A stretch of DNA of 64,000 bases from Oscillospiraceae bacterium (GTDB lineage: Bacteria; Bacillota; Clostridia; Oscillospirales; Ruminococcaceae), in assembly GCA_030539275.1 (NCBI GenBank), contig JAUNSK010000017.1, positions 30,189 through 94,188 on the forward strand, in the 5' to 3' direction. Below are positions 15,625 through 25,072 of this stretch, piece by piece. Within the stretch, counting starts at the first letter, position 1, and each line of letters opens with the position of its first letter. Both the position numbers and the translations under genes were made by a program. The notes beneath the pieces were generated by a model. That model was given only the letters and a program-made list of their open reading frames with translations. It had not been told where the DNA came from and did no database searches.

Positions 15625-16932
15625 TCAATATACCTTCCACAAATGAGCACTGTATGGTGCCAGTTCACTTCCTCCGCCGAAATCGTGTTCTGTACCATCA
15701 ATAAGATCTGTTGCTCTTTGGGCACCTGCATCAAAGTGTGCTGTATAAGTCTGACCGTCAGCATTTACAGCTGCAATGACTCTTTCACCGTCAGCCTCTC
15801 TCTCAAAAATACACTGTCTGTTTGTAAGATGAAGTATTTTAAATCCTCCGTAGCATAGTGCCCTGCTGTCTTTGTGTGCCTGTGCAAGACTCCCGATCCA
15901 CTTTGTCAGATCGTTTTGCTGCGGTTCGTCAAAGCATACCCTGAGAGCAGGATCACCGTCAGACTTCATAGCTTTTGTTCCCCATTCACTTCCGTAGTAT
16001 ACGCAAGGTATTCCCGGCATTGCAAACATAAGAGCATAAATAAGCTTTAGATGCCCGGGGTCAGTAAGCTGACTTGCTATCCTTGAAACGTCATGATTAT
16101 CAACGAAAGACAGCAGATGCATTCCGCGGTATCTACACCACTGTTCAGGTCCGAACTGATTTTTGAGTGAATGGCAGATCTCGAACATATTCATACAGTT
16201 AAAGCTCGAGTAAAGTCCTTTATAACATTCATAATTTGTTGCGCTGTCAAGCATTTCATTATTTACAAACATGCTGTAATCGCCGTGAAGAAGTTCTCCG
16301 AGAAGGAAGAAATCCTTTTTCTGAGAATCACAGAATCTGCGCAGACGTTTTATAAACTCCTTGTCAAGACAATATGCTACGTCAAGACGGATTCCGTCAA
16401 TATCAAATTCCTCAATCCACTTTCCGACACACTCAAGGATATGATTTACTACCTCTTCATTTCTGAGATTGAGCTTAACAAGATCATAGCAGCCTTCCCA
16501 GCCCTCATACCATAAGCCGTCATTATAGCATGAGTTGCCTGCAAAGTTTATATTGAACCAGTTTATATATCTTGAGTTTTCACGTTTTTCAAGAACGTCT
16601 CTGAACGCCCAGAACCCTCTTCCCACGTGATTGAATACTCCGTCAAGTACAACTCTGATATCATTTTCATGAAGCTTCTGACATACATTCTGAAAGTCTT
16701 TGTTTGATCCGAGTCTTGCATCAATTTTAGTGTAGTCTCTTGTATTGTATCCGTGAGTATCAGATTCAAAAACAGGTGAAAAATATACAGCATTGCATCC
16801 TGTCTGTCTGATATGTGGTATCCATGAGATGACCTTAGTAATATTATTTACAACCTTACCGTCATTCTCATAGGATGCTCCGCAGAATCCAAGCGGATAT
16901 ATCTGGTAAAATACACTTTCGTAAGCCCACAT
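15625..16932 (-). CDS. GH13 alpha-amylase family enzyme, cytoplasmic
   Basis: The 435-residue (beta/alpha)8 glycoside hydrolase has the four GH13 regions: VVLDGVFNHVG, DGIRLDVAY with the nucleophile near D184, FLLGELLHGD with the acid/base near E213, and FVDNHDVSR with the third acid near D281. There is no signal peptide and no carbohydrate-binding module, so it probably acts inside the cell on imported maltodextrins, as cyclomaltodextrinase or neopullulanase-like enzymes do. Exact specificity cannot be assigned. TGGAGGA lies 7 bases before the chosen ATG. It is a single-gene unit flanked by terminators. Confidence 0.9.
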   Translation of the reverse strand: MWAYESVFYQIYPLGFCGASYENDGKVVNNITKVISWIPHIRQTGCNAVYFSPVFESDTHGYNTRDYTKIDARLGSNKDFQNVCQKLHENDIRVVLDGVFNHVGRGFWAFRDVLEKRENSRYINWFNINFAGNSCYNDGLWYEGWEGCYDLVKLNLRNEEVVNHILECVGKWIEEFDIDGIRLDVAYCLDKEFIKRLRRFCDSQKKDFFLLGELLHGDYSMFVNNEMLDSATNYECYKGLYSSFNCMNMFEICHSLKNQFGPEQWCRYRGMHLLSFVDNHDVSRIASQLTDPGHLKLIYALMFAMPGIPCVYYGSEWGTKAMKSDGDPALRVCFDEPQQNDLTKWIGSLAQAHKDSRALCYGGFKILHLTNRQCIFEREADGERVIAAVNADGQTYTAHFDAGAQRATDLIDGTEHDFGGGSELAPYSAHLWKVY

Positions 16933-17042
16933 AAGCAAATCCTCCATAGCTAAGATATTTACAAAAATAAGTATTGCATATTGTATATTATACTATTTTT
17001 ATATACAAAAATCAATAACATATTCGTCAGTATTTCTTCATA

Positions 17043-17075
17043 CATTTATGAGTTAAGAGATAAAAAACTCATAAA
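17043..17075 (-). repeat. Second hairpin downstream of rpsU
   Basis: TTTATGAGTT and AACTCATAAA form an inverted repeat just past the main rpsU terminator. It could be a back-up terminator or chance AT-rich structure. Confidence 0.35.
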
Positions 17076-17080
17076 TAAAA

Positions 17081-17119
17081 AAAGTAACAGCAGATACTTC
17101 TAGCATCTGCTGTTACTTT
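17081..17119 (-). terminator. Terminator after rpsU
   Basis: A perfect 15-bp stem, AAAGTAACAGCAGAT with its complement around a 9-base loop, is followed by a T-run on the minus strand. Confidence 0.9.
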
Positions 17120-17140
17120 CCGCTTTATTAAAGCCCCATA

Positions 17141-17314
17141 TTAATACTTGCGTTTACGAGCTGCCTCGGATTTTTTCTTACGTTTAACCGAAGGCTTTTC
17201 GTAGTGTTCTCTCTTACGAACTTCAGCAATAACGCCATCCTTTGCGCAAGATCTCTTAAAGCGCTTAAGGGCAGTGTCTAAAGATTCGTTTTTACCAACA
17301 CGTACTTCTGCCAT
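17141..17314 (-). CDS. rpsU: 30S ribosomal protein S21
   Basis: The 57-residue basic protein reads [20 protein letters not shown], then [20 protein letters not shown] and a Lys/Arg-rich tail ending AARKRKY. This is S21, which binds the 30S platform near the anti-Shine-Dalgarno end of 16S rRNA. GGGAGG lies 7 bases before the ATG. It is monocistronic with its own promoter and a strong terminator. The predicted 5' leader is unusually long, about 185 bases. Confidence 0.97.
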   Translation of the reverse strand: MAEVRVGKNESLDTALKRFKRSCAKDGVIAEVRKREHYEKPSVKRKKKSEAARKRKY

Positions 17315-17506
17315 TTTATTCCCTCCCTTTGCCGCTAAGACAGAGGTTATATACTAAACCATTTGCAATATTTCTAAAACAAATGTCAGTCGTCAATAAT
17401 TATTTCCTCTGTGATTCAGGTTGAGACAAAATACATATGATTGACAGACCGAGTGGTCAAACCATCTTAACAAAAACATCTACAACCTAATGAATAACAT
17501 GAACTT

Positions 17507-17536
17507 ATTTTAACATACTATTCTAACGCTTGTCAA
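17507..17536 (-). promoter_or_regulatory. Sigma-A promoter for rpsU
   Basis: TTGACA and TAAAAT are spaced by 18 bases on the minus strand. It lies between the leuS stop and rpsU and leaves a leader of about 185 bases before the S21 start. Confidence 0.7.
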
Positions 17537-17564
17537 GACCAATTTGGCTTTATCCGTCAATTTG

Positions 17565-19976
17565 TTACTTTGCCACAAAATTCACTAACTTATTTGGTAC
17601 ATATATCTGCTTTAAAATTGTCTTTCCTTCTACAGCTTCTGCGATCTTATTGTCTGAAAGTGCAATTTTCAGCACGTCATCTTTAGCGCTGTCAGGAGCA
17701 ATTGTAATCTTTGTCTTGATCTTTCCGTTTATCTGAACAACTATTTCGATCATATCATCAACACAGAGTGCTTCATCATATGCAGGCCATTTCTGATTGT
17801 GAATAAATCCTTCATAACCGCATGCACTGTAAAGCTCTTCAGTAATGTGAGGAGCAAACGGATTGAGAATGAGAAGAAGATCTCTGAATTCTTTTCTGTT
17901 GATGCTTCCTACAGAATTTATTTCATTGAGGAGTGCCATCATAGCTGCAATTGCAGTATTGAACTTAAGTGACTCTATATCCTCTGATACTTTTTTGATT
18001 GTCTTATTGAATGAAGCAGTAAGTTCTTTGCGGTATTCATCACCGTCAATGAGATTTTCCTGAAGACTCCAGATCTTTTCGAGGAATCTCTTACAGCCCT
18101 TTATGCTTGCATTGCTCCATGGTGCAGTCTTTTCAAAGTCACCGATAAACATCTCATAGAGTCTGAGAGTATCAGCACCGTACTCTGCAATAACATCATC
18201 AGGATTTATTACATTTCCTCTGGACTTGGACATCTTCTCACCGTTTTCACCAAGAATAAATCCGTGACTGGTACGTCTCATATATGGTTCCTTCTGACTT
18301 GTAACACCGATATCATAAAGGAACTTATGCCAGAAACGTGAATAGAGAAGATGAAGCGTTGTGTGCTCCATACCGCCGTTATACCAGTCAACCGGCATCC
18401 AGTAGTCAAGTGCTTCCTTTGATGCAAGTTCCTTGTCATTGTGAGGATCACAGTAACGAAGGAAATACCATGATGAACCGGCCCACTGAGGCATAGTATC
18501 AGTTTCACGTTTTGCAGGTCCGCCGCATGTCGGACATGTTGTATTTATAAAGCTTTCAAGTGTGGAAAGCGGACTCTCACCGTTGTCTGTAGGCATATAG
18601 CTGTCAACTTCAGGAAGTGTAAGCGGAAGCTGACTCTCATCAAGAGGAACATATCCGCACTTGTCACAGTGAACTATCGGAATAGGTTCACCCCAGTATC
18701 TCTGTCTTGAGAATACCCAGTCCCTGAGCTTGAAGTTTACCTTAGGAGTTCCCTTGCCAGTTTCCTTAAGCCATTCCTTGATCTTTTCCTTTGCCTCCTC
18801 AACGCTTAAGCCATTGAGGAAATCACTGTTTACCATTGTGCCTGTAGCACAGTCTGTAAATGCTTCCTTTGTTACATCTCCGCCGCTTACAACTTCAATG
18901 ATAGGAAGGTCAAATACCTTGGCAAAATCGTAGTCTCTTGTATCATGAGCCGGAACAGCCATAATAGCGCCTGTACCATAAGACATAAGTACATAGTCAG
19001 AAATAAATATCGGAATCTCTCTGCCGTTTACAGGATTATATGCCTTAACGCCCTGAAGCTTAACGCCTGTTTTTTCCTTTACGATCTCAGTTCTTTCAAA
19101 ATCTGATTTCTTTGCAGCCTTTTCCTGATATGCCTTTATCTCATCTTTGTTTTCAAGTATATCTGCCCACTTTGCGATATATGGATGTTCAGGTGAAATT
19201 ACCATATATGTTGCACCGAAAAGTGTATCAGGACGTGTTGTATATACAGTGAGCTTGTCGCCACTGACTGAAGTTTCAAAATCAACCTCTGCACCTGTTG
19301 AACGTCCTATCCAGTTTGTCTGTGTTGACTTGATCCTGTCAAGATAGTTTACGTCCGCCAGATCATCAAGAAGTCTCTGTGCATATTCTGTGATCTTAAG
19401 CATCCACTGGGATTTTACTTTTCTGATTACTTCTCCGCCGCAGCGTTCACATACACCGCCGACAACTTCTTCATTTGCAAGAACGACCTTGCATGATGTA
19501 CACCAGTTTACTGCCATTTCCTTTTTGTAGGCAAGACCTTTTTTGAACATCTGAAGGAATATCCACTGTGTCCATTTGAAATAATCCTTATCAGTAGTAT
19601 TTATCTCACGGTCCCAGTCAAATGAAAGTCCGAGTGCCTTGAGCTGGCCTTTGAATCTTGCTATATTATTCTGCGTTACTATAGCAGGATGGATCTTGTT
19701 TTTTATAGCATAGTTTTCAGTAGGAAGGCCGAAAGCATCCCAACCCATCGGGAAAAGAACGTTGTATCCCTCGAGACGTCTTTTTCTTGATACTATATCC
19801 ATTGCAGTATACGGACGCGGATGTCCTATATGAAGTCCCTTTCCTGACGGATAAGGAAATTCAACCAGAGCATAAAACTTTGGCTTTGTATAGTCATTGC
19901 TTGCCCTGAAGCATTTTTCTTCGTCCCATATCTTCTGCCACTTTGATTCGACAGCAGTATAATCATATCTGTTCAT
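17565..19976 (-). CDS. leuS: Leucyl-tRNA synthetase
   Basis: The 803-residue class I synthetase charges tRNA-Leu. The HIGH box appears as [11 protein letters not shown] near the N-terminus and the KMSKS loop as [11 protein letters not shown]. Between them are the zinc-type cysteine pairs (CTSCKVV, CERCGG) and the CP1 editing domain with [12 protein letters not shown], followed by [15 protein letters not shown]. Full length. It is the last gene of the long minus-strand block, 36 bases after rsfS. No T-box leader is present, because it is not promoter-proximal. Confidence 0.98.
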   Translation of the reverse strand: MNRYDYTAVESKWQKIWDEEKCFRASNDYTKPKFYALVEFPYPSGKGLHIGHPRPYTAMDIVSRKRRLEGYNVLFPMGWDAFGLPTENYAIKNKIHPAIVTQNNIARFKGQLKALGLSFDWDREINTTDKDYFKWTQWIFLQMFKKGLAYKKEMAVNWCTSCKVVLANEEVVGGVCERCGGEVIRKVKSQWMLKITEYAQRLLDDLADVNYLDRIKSTQTNWIGRSTGAEVDFETSVSGDKLTVYTTRPDTLFGATYMVISPEHPYIAKWADILENKDEIKAYQEKAAKKSDFERTEIVKEKTGVKLQGVKAYNPVNGREIPIFISDYVLMSYGTGAIMAVPAHDTRDYDFAKVFDLPIIEVVSGGDVTKEAFTDCATGTMVNSDFLNGLSVEEAKEKIKEWLKETGKGTPKVNFKLRDWVFSRQRYWGEPIPIVHCDKCGYVPLDESQLPLTLPEVDSYMPTDNGESPLSTLESFINTTCPTCGGPAKRETDTMPQWAGSSWYFLRYCDPHNDKELASKEALDYWMPVDWYNGGMEHTTLHLLYSRFWHKFLYDIGVTSQKEPYMRRTSHGFILGENGEKMSKSRGNVINPDDVIAEYGADTLRLYEMFIGDFEKTAPWSNASIKGCKRFLEKIWSLQENLIDGDEYRKELTASFNKTIKKVSEDIESLKFNTAIAAMMALLNEINSVGSINRKEFRDLLLILNPFAPHITEELYSACGYEGFIHNQKWPAYDEALCVDDMIEIVVQINGKIKTKITIAPDSAKDDVLKIALSDNKIAEAVEGKTILKQIYVPNKLVNFVAK

Positions 19977-20012
19977 TTATTCAAGCTCCTTTGTATAGTA
20001 CAGTATTGTCTG

Positions 20013-20366
20013 TTATCCAAGCAGTTTTTCAACGTCAACATGCTCACCGTCAGCCCATAGTCGTTCAAGCTGATAGAACTCACGTGTTTCCTTATAGAAA
20101 ACGTGAACAACAATATCAGAGTAATCAAGAATGATCCAGTTTGAACCGCTGTATCCTTCCTTGCGTGTAGGTTCTATCCCTGCCTGTGACAGCTGATATT
20201 CGACCTCGTCAGCGAGTGTTCGTGTATGTGTAGTGCTGGTACCGTTTGCTATTACAAAGTAATCTGTAAGAACAGTAAGATCCTTAATACCAAGTACTTC
20301 AATATTTTCAGCCTTTTTGCTCTCTAGTGCCTTAACTACATTTATAAGTTTATTATTTATTTCCAT
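20013..20366 (-). CDS. rsfS: Ribosomal silencing factor RsfS
   Basis: The 117-residue protein shows the family blocks LTDYFVIANGTSTTHTRTLAD, GYSGSNWIILDYSDIVVHVF and ETREFYQLERLWADGE. RsfS binds L14 on the 50S subunit and blocks subunit joining in nutrient limitation. GGAG sits 5 bases before the ATG; an upstream TTG overlaps it. The nadD-yqeK-rsfS neighbourhood is conserved across Firmicutes; here an LCP gene sits between yqeK and rsfS. Confidence 0.95.
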   Translation of the reverse strand: MEINNKLINVVKALESKKAENIEVLGIKDLTVLTDYFVIANGTSTTHTRTLADEVEYQLSQAGIEPTRKEGYSGSNWIILDYSDIVVHVFYKETREFYQLERLWADGEHVDVEKLLG

Positions 20367-20389
20367 ATTTTCTCCATTTATCAAATCAT

Positions 20390-21490
20390 TTAATCTTCAT
20401 TTCGCGGAACACTTGGTGTTTCACCGTCTACTATCTGCTGGAAGTTGGAAACGTCATCATCATAGTAGCTTGTTGTGTTCTTAACTTCTACTATATCAAG
20501 TTCATCAGCAGACATTTCTGCCTGATAAGGTCTGAAGTATTCGTTAAGTACATCTACTGTCTCCTGCTTATGAATAGACCATCCGTAGTATTCGTTGATA
20601 ACTCCCGGTTCAAGTGATTCACCCGGAACCATTCTGACTGTAACATTAGACATATCAATGGTCTGGGCAAAATCTGAAAGTTTTCCGATTTCGCCGATCT
20701 CAAGGTCTGACATAAGATATTCACTGAGTGTCGGATATATCTTAAGTATTTTGAGTGTTCCGAGATCCTTTACTTTCTGCATTGCAGCTGCAAGAAAATA
20801 TCTCTGTGCCTTTACACGTCCGATATCACCCTCAAGATAATCATGTCTGAATCTTACAAACCATTCTGACTGTTCGCCTGTAAGAGTCTGCTGTCCTGCA
20901 TATATGATCTTGTCTGCTTCATATATAATATCTTCCGGAACATTGATCGGGATTCCTCCCATCTTATCAACAACAGGTGCAACATCTGTACACTTTATGG
21001 CAATATAACTGTCTATCGGTATACCGAACATATCCCTTACACAGCTTACTACCTTGTTGATCCCTGTACCGCCTGCTGTTCCCTCAGAATATACACTGTT
21101 TATTTTTCCTGTTGCATTATTAGTATATTCATATCCGACATAACTGTCTCTTGGTATCTGAAGAATGTTCATTTTTCCGCCGGCAAGATCAAATACAACC
21201 AGCATCATAACATCCGTATTAAGTCCTTCTTCATCCATTCCGAGTGCCAGAACTGTATACTGTCCTTCAATATACTGGTTAAGCTCAAGTCCGTCATAAA
21301 CGGGTACTTCTGAAGGTTTCAGAAGATAATTGCTTGTGTCCTCCTCAAGTGCTCCCTGCTTGAGCACAAATGGCTGCTGTGAATCAAGCATTGGTTTTAC
21401 CATTGTCCTGATCAGCACGCATGCAAATACTATTGTAAACAGCAGGATAAAACCGTCTCTGAAGATTCTGATCTTTTTAGCTTTTGTCAT
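20390..21490 (-). CDS. LytR-CpsA-Psr (LCP) family protein
   Basis: The 366-residue protein is anchored by one N-terminal membrane helix (DGFILLFTIVFACVLIRTMV). It carries an extracellular LCP domain with the conserved MNILQIPRDSYV, the DKMGGIPINVP block and a FVRFRHDYLEGDIGRVKAQ signature. LCP enzymes transfer undecaprenyl-linked glycopolymers such as wall teichoic acid or capsule to peptidoglycan. Which polymer is unknown. GGAAGGAA lies upstream of the chosen ATG. It lies between yqeK and rsfS, as in several clostridia. Confidence 0.92.
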   Translation of the reverse strand: MTKAKKIRIFRDGFILLFTIVFACVLIRTMVKPMLDSQQPFVLKQGALEEDTSNYLLKPSEVPVYDGLELNQYIEGQYTVLALGMDEEGLNTDVMMLVVFDLAGGKMNILQIPRDSYVGYEYTNNATGKINSVYSEGTAGGTGINKVVSCVRDMFGIPIDSYIAIKCTDVAPVVDKMGGIPINVPEDIIYEADKIIYAGQQTLTGEQSEWFVRFRHDYLEGDIGRVKAQRYFLAAAMQKVKDLGTLKILKIYPTLSEYLMSDLEIGEIGKLSDFAQTIDMSNVTVRMVPGESLEPGVINEYYGWSIHKQETVDVLNEYFRPYQAEMSADELDIVEVKNTTSYYDDDVSNFQQIVDGETPSVPRNED

Positions 21491-21504
21491 ATATATTTCC
21501 TTCC

Positions 21505-22083
21505 TTAAATGCATTTACTTTGAATATAAAGATACTGGTTATACGCCTGTATTGTGTACTCGGGAATAAGTCCTTTTTTCTCTATGACGCTCTGGATTGA
21601 GAAAACCAGTCCATCCAGCATTGCCTGATTCAAATCGATGTATGCTGTTCTGCGCATTTTTTTTACATCCTTATATGTCCTGTCTGCAGATATCAGATCC
21701 CCCATATATACGATCTCTTCGAGCCTTGACATTCCTGCCCTGGCTACAGTATGAAATCTTACTGAATTTATTATGTCTGCATCTGTAATGTTTAAAGTGT
21801 CTTTTATATATGCCGCTCCCGCAACTCCATGCCACAGACCTTTTGTCTCTTTTTCAGCCCGTGTCATCATAAGCCCGCTCTGGTATGCCATCTGCCGGAG
21901 TTCCTCAGTGTCCAGCTCCTTGCAAATGTCATGAATCAGTCCCGCAAAATACGCCTTTTCCTCATCTTCACTGTACTGCTTTGCTAGATTACGGCATTCA
22001 TCAGCTACATTGAGCGAATGAATATAGCGTTTTTGGGAGAGTCTCTGATTTAATAGTTTTTTTATACTTTCGATATCGTACAA
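21505..22083 (-). CDS. yqeK: HD-domain Ap4A hydrolase YqeK
   Basis: The 192-residue HD phosphohydrolase has H...HSLNVADECRNLA, the HD pair in FAGLIHDICKEL, WHGVAGAAYI and VRFHTVARAGMSRLEEIVYMGDLIS. These are typical of YqeK, which cleaves diadenosine tetraphosphate symmetrically to two ADP. It follows nadD by 21 bases, the usual arrangement. Confidence 0.92.
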   Translation of the reverse strand: MYDIESIKKLLNQRLSQKRYIHSLNVADECRNLAKQYSEDEEKAYFAGLIHDICKELDTEELRQMAYQSGLMMTRAEKETKGLWHGVAGAAYIKDTLNITDADIINSVRFHTVARAGMSRLEEIVYMGDLISADRTYKDVKKMRRTAYIDLNQAMLDGLVFSIQSVIEKKGLIPEYTIQAYNQYLYIQSKCI

Positions 22084-22104
22084 AGAAAAATCACCAGCCT
22101 GCTG

Positions 22105-22704
22105 TTAATCAGTATAAAGATTCATTAATGTTATATATTGTACTACTTTTTCTGCTAAATAGCAAGAATATTTTTCGCGATTTTTGATTTTGGAACGTAT
22201 TTCTGTCGATGAAACAGGATATGGAGGTGACCCGATAATGTGTACCTTTCCATACTGCTGCAGCTCCTGTGTTTTCTTCCTGAGTCTGTCATTTTCACCG
22301 TTTTCACGTGACATAACTGCAAGTCTGACATTCTTAAGAATGTCCTGATACCTGTACCACGTATCAAAAGAAAACAGCATGTCGCTCCCTATCAGCAGAT
22401 AAAGCGTATCATCAGGATACATCTGCCTGAAATGAAGCACTGTATATATGGAATAGCTCTTTGATGTCTGTGTCATCTCAAAGTCACTGACCTCAAGATC
22501 ATCATGACCCGACACTGCAAGTCTGCACATTTCAAGACGAATGTCATTGGCGGCCAGTTCACGTGATGACTTATGAGGAGGAATATTTGCAGGAACAAAT
22601 ATAACCTTGTCAAGACCCAGCTCCTTTTTTGCATTGAGTGCAAGGTTAAGATGTCCGTTATGGACAGGATTAAAACTGCCTCCGAAAATTCCTATTGATT
22701 TCAT
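22105..22704 (-). CDS. nadD: Nicotinate-nucleotide adenylyltransferase
   Basis: The 199-residue enzyme joins nicotinate mononucleotide and ATP to give deamido-NAD. The nucleotidyl-transferase signature GIFGGSFNPVHNGHL is at the N-terminus, with FVPANIPPHKS and the C-terminal PVSSTEIRSKI motif. It overlaps yhbY by 4 bases, indicating translational coupling. Confidence 0.97.
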   Translation of the reverse strand: MKSIGIFGGSFNPVHNGHLNLALNAKKELGLDKVIFVPANIPPHKSSRELAANDIRLEMCRLAVSGHDDLEVSDFEMTQTSKSYSIYTVLHFRQMYPDDTLYLLIGSDMLFSFDTWYRYQDILKNVRLAVMSRENGENDRLRKKTQELQQYGKVHIIGSPPYPVSSTEIRSKIKNREKYSCYLAEKVVQYITLMNLYTD

Positions 22705-22997
22705 CTGAAGTCAATATCCAGAACCGGGTCCTTTTTGTTCATCTTGAAAAGAACAAATTTGCTTCCTATTACCATGACTACTTCTGATGATGTTTTTTCA
22801 GCAAGTTCATAAGCTGCTTCCTTTGCAGAATATGCACTGTTGTCAAGAACCTTGACTTTTATAAGCTCTCTTGCTCTGAGAGCGTCACTCAGCTGTGATA
22901 TAAGAGTTTCGGAAATTCCGCCCTTTCCTACCTGAAAAATTGTGTCGTAGCCTGCTGCGATCGATTTGAGCTGTGCTCTTTGTTTACTTGTTAACAT
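22701..22997 (-). CDS. yhbY: CRM-domain ribosome assembly RNA-binding protein YhbY
   Basis: The 98-residue protein is a single CRM domain: LTSKQRAQLKSIA, FQVGKGGISETLI with the GxxG-type loop, ELIKVKVL and SSEVVMVIGSKFVLFK. Members bind pre-50S particles. It is located between rdgB and nadD with 1- to 4-base spacing or overlap. Confidence 0.95.
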   Translation of the reverse strand: MLTSKQRAQLKSIAAGYDTIFQVGKGGISETLISQLSDALRARELIKVKVLDNSAYSAKEAAYELAEKTSSEVVMVIGSKFVLFKMNKKDPVLDIDFR

Positions 22998-22998
22998 A

Positions 22999-23586
22999 TC
23001 AGTTTTTCTCTCCCTTAATTATTTGCGCGAACTTTCTCAAAGCATCAGCACGATGGCTGACTGAGTTTTTCTCCTGCGAAGTGAGCTGTGCGAATGACCT
23101 GTCACCGTACATAAAGACAGGGTCATATCCGAAGCCGTTGTTTCCTGCAGGCTTTGTACCTATAATGCCCTCACATGTTCCTCTTACTGTTACAGCAGAA
23201 GAATCATTATCAATGAAGCAGATAACACAAACAAATCTTGCTGTTCTTTTTTCGTGAGGTATGCCTGACAACTCACTCAGCAGCTTTGCACATCTTGCCT
23301 CATCATCTGCATCCTCCCCGGCATAGCGGTGTGAATATACTCCGGGGGCTCCGTCAAGTGCATCTACCTCAAGGCCACTGTCATCAGCTATTACCGCACA
23401 GTGTTTCATATCATAGATGGCCTTTGCCTTGATCAGTGCATTTTCTTCAAAGGTCCTGCCTGTCTCGTCTATTTCTGTTGTAATTCCGGCTTCCGAGAGT
23501 GATATCACATCATATCCGAGAGGTTCAAGTATCTTTTTTATTTCAGCGATCTTATGCTGATTGTTTGATGCTAAAATTACATTCAT
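22999..23586 (-). CDS. rdgB: RdgB/HAM1 non-canonical purine NTP pyrophosphatase
   Basis: The 195-residue enzyme hydrolyses XTP and ITP to keep them out of nucleic acids. It starts MNVILASNNQHKIAEIKKIL, followed by TFEENALIKAKAI, IADDSGLEVDALDGAPGVYSHR, GNNGFGYDPVFM and SHRADALRKF, all signature blocks. It follows ftsY by 8 bases. Confidence 0.97.
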   Translation of the reverse strand: MNVILASNNQHKIAEIKKILEPLGYDVISLSEAGITTEIDETGRTFEENALIKAKAIYDMKHCAVIADDSGLEVDALDGAPGVYSHRYAGEDADDEARCAKLLSELSGIPHEKRTARFVCVICFIDNDSSAVTVRGTCEGIIGTKPAGNNGFGYDPVFMYGDRSFAQLTSQEKNSVSHRADALRKFAQIIKGEKN

Positions 23587-23594
23587 AAATTAAC

Positions 23595-25052
23595 CTACTT
23601 CTTTTTCTTCTTTTTGAACAGATTTCCGAAGAATGATTTTTTCTTTTTAGGTTCATCCTCTTCTTCATTTTCTTCGCTGACGGACTGTTCTTCATCATCT
23701 GATGTCTGCTCATCAGCCGTGTTATTTTTCTCAGTTTCTTCAGCCGGTGACTGATCCTGAATTTCATCTGACTGCATTGAAATCTCACCGGACTCAGCAG
23801 CAGGCTGATCTTCAGATTCCGTATGCAGTGAATCATTTTCAGAAACAGCTTCCTCCTGTACAGTTTCCTCTTTCTCTTCATCAGAAACCGACTGTACAGT
23901 TAAAATTTCTTCTTCAGCATTATTGTCCTCATCCTCAGCGGATTCATTCTCATCTGACTGCAGATCAGAAACCTTAATATCATCTTCATCTGATGAAGAA
24001 ATATCCTGAGTTTCTTCTTCTCCGGCTTCTTCATCCCGAGCATCTGTGTTTTCATCTTCCTGAACCCGGGTATCCGAGTCTGTCAGTTCTTCATCAGTCT
24101 TTGCAGCATCAGTTTCCTTATCACGTGCAGACTGTTCAAGTACGTCATCACCAAACAGTGCATCTACAAAGTCAGCACTGTTGAATGACTGAAGGTCGTC
24201 AATTTTCTCACCGAGACCGATAAGCTTAACAGGGATATTCAGTTCGTTTTTGATTGAAATAACGATACCGCCCTTTGCAGTTCCGTCAAGCTTTGTCAGT
24301 ACTATTCCTGTTATATCAGCAGCTTCCTTGAAAAGCTTTGCCTGATTGACTGCATTCTGACCTGTAGTCGCATCAAGTACCAGAAGTATTTCACGTGAAC
24401 AGCCTTCTGCCTGCTGATTTATTATTCTGTTTATCTTTGCAAGCTCATCCATGAGGTTTTTCTTATTATGCAGTCTTCCAGCAGTATCAACGATAAGTAC
24501 ATCACAGCCTCTTGCCTTTGCTGCGCTAAGACCGTCATATACTACTGCCGCTGCATCTGAACCCTCTGCATGCTTGACGATATTTACTCCGGCACGCTCT
24601 GTCCAGACCTCAAGCTGATCTATTGCAGCTGCTCTGAATGTATCAGCAGCGGCAACCAGAACATTTTTGCCCTCATTTTTAAGCTTGTAGCACAGCTTTC
24701 CTATAGTAGTAGTCTTTCCTGCACCGTTTACGCCTATAACCATAATTACTGCAGGCTTTTCTGACAGATCAAGCTCAGTATCATCGCCCATCATTTCAGC
24801 AACAATTTCATGGATCAGGCGCATGATCTCATTAGGATTCTTAATTCCCTGTTCCTTGATCTTTTTTCTGAGCTGACTGCATATCTCAACTGATGTTTCA
24901 ACTCCGACATCACTCATGATCAGAGTTTCCTCAAGCTGTTCAAACAGATCCTCATCTATCTTGGTAAATGAATTGAGCAGAAGCTCTATCTTTGATACCA
25001 TCTGCTGTTTGGTTTTCTGAAGTCCCTTTTTAATTTTACTAAACAGTCCCAT
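23595..25052 (-). CDS. ftsY: SRP receptor FtsY with acidic C-terminal extension
   Basis: Residues 1-305 form a complete FtsY NG domain: an amphipathic start (MGLFSKIKKGLQKTKQ), GVNGAGKTTTIGKL, AADTFRAAA, VDTAGRLHNKKNL, LTKLDGTAKGG and GLGEKIDDLQSF. It receives SRP-ribosome complexes at the membrane. Residues 306-485 are a Glu/Asp/Ser-rich low-complexity tail ending in a lysine-flanked SFFGNLF motif. Acidic regions of FtsY usually lie N-terminal (the A domain in E. coli) and Gram-positive FtsY mostly lack one, so this arrangement is unusual. It follows smc by 20 bases. Confidence 0.97.
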   Translation of the reverse strand: MGLFSKIKKGLQKTKQQMVSKIELLLNSFTKIDEDLFEQLEETLIMSDVGVETSVEICSQLRKKIKEQGIKNPNEIMRLIHEIVAEMMGDDTELDLSEKPAVIMVIGVNGAGKTTTIGKLCYKLKNEGKNVLVAAADTFRAAAIDQLEVWTERAGVNIVKHAEGSDAAAVVYDGLSAAKARGCDVLIVDTAGRLHNKKNLMDELAKINRIINQQAEGCSREILLVLDATTGQNAVNQAKLFKEAADITGIVLTKLDGTAKGGIVISIKNELNIPVKLIGLGEKIDDLQSFNSADFVDALFGDDVLEQSARDKETDAAKTDEELTDSDTRVQEDENTDARDEEAGEEETQDISSSDEDDIKVSDLQSDENESAEDEDNNAEEEILTVQSVSDEEKEETVQEEAVSENDSLHTESEDQPAAESGEISMQSDEIQDQSPAEETEKNNTADEQTSDDEEQSVSEENEEEDEPKKKKSFFGNLFKKKKKK

Positions 25053-25072
25053 GATAAATTACCTCCGTTGTA

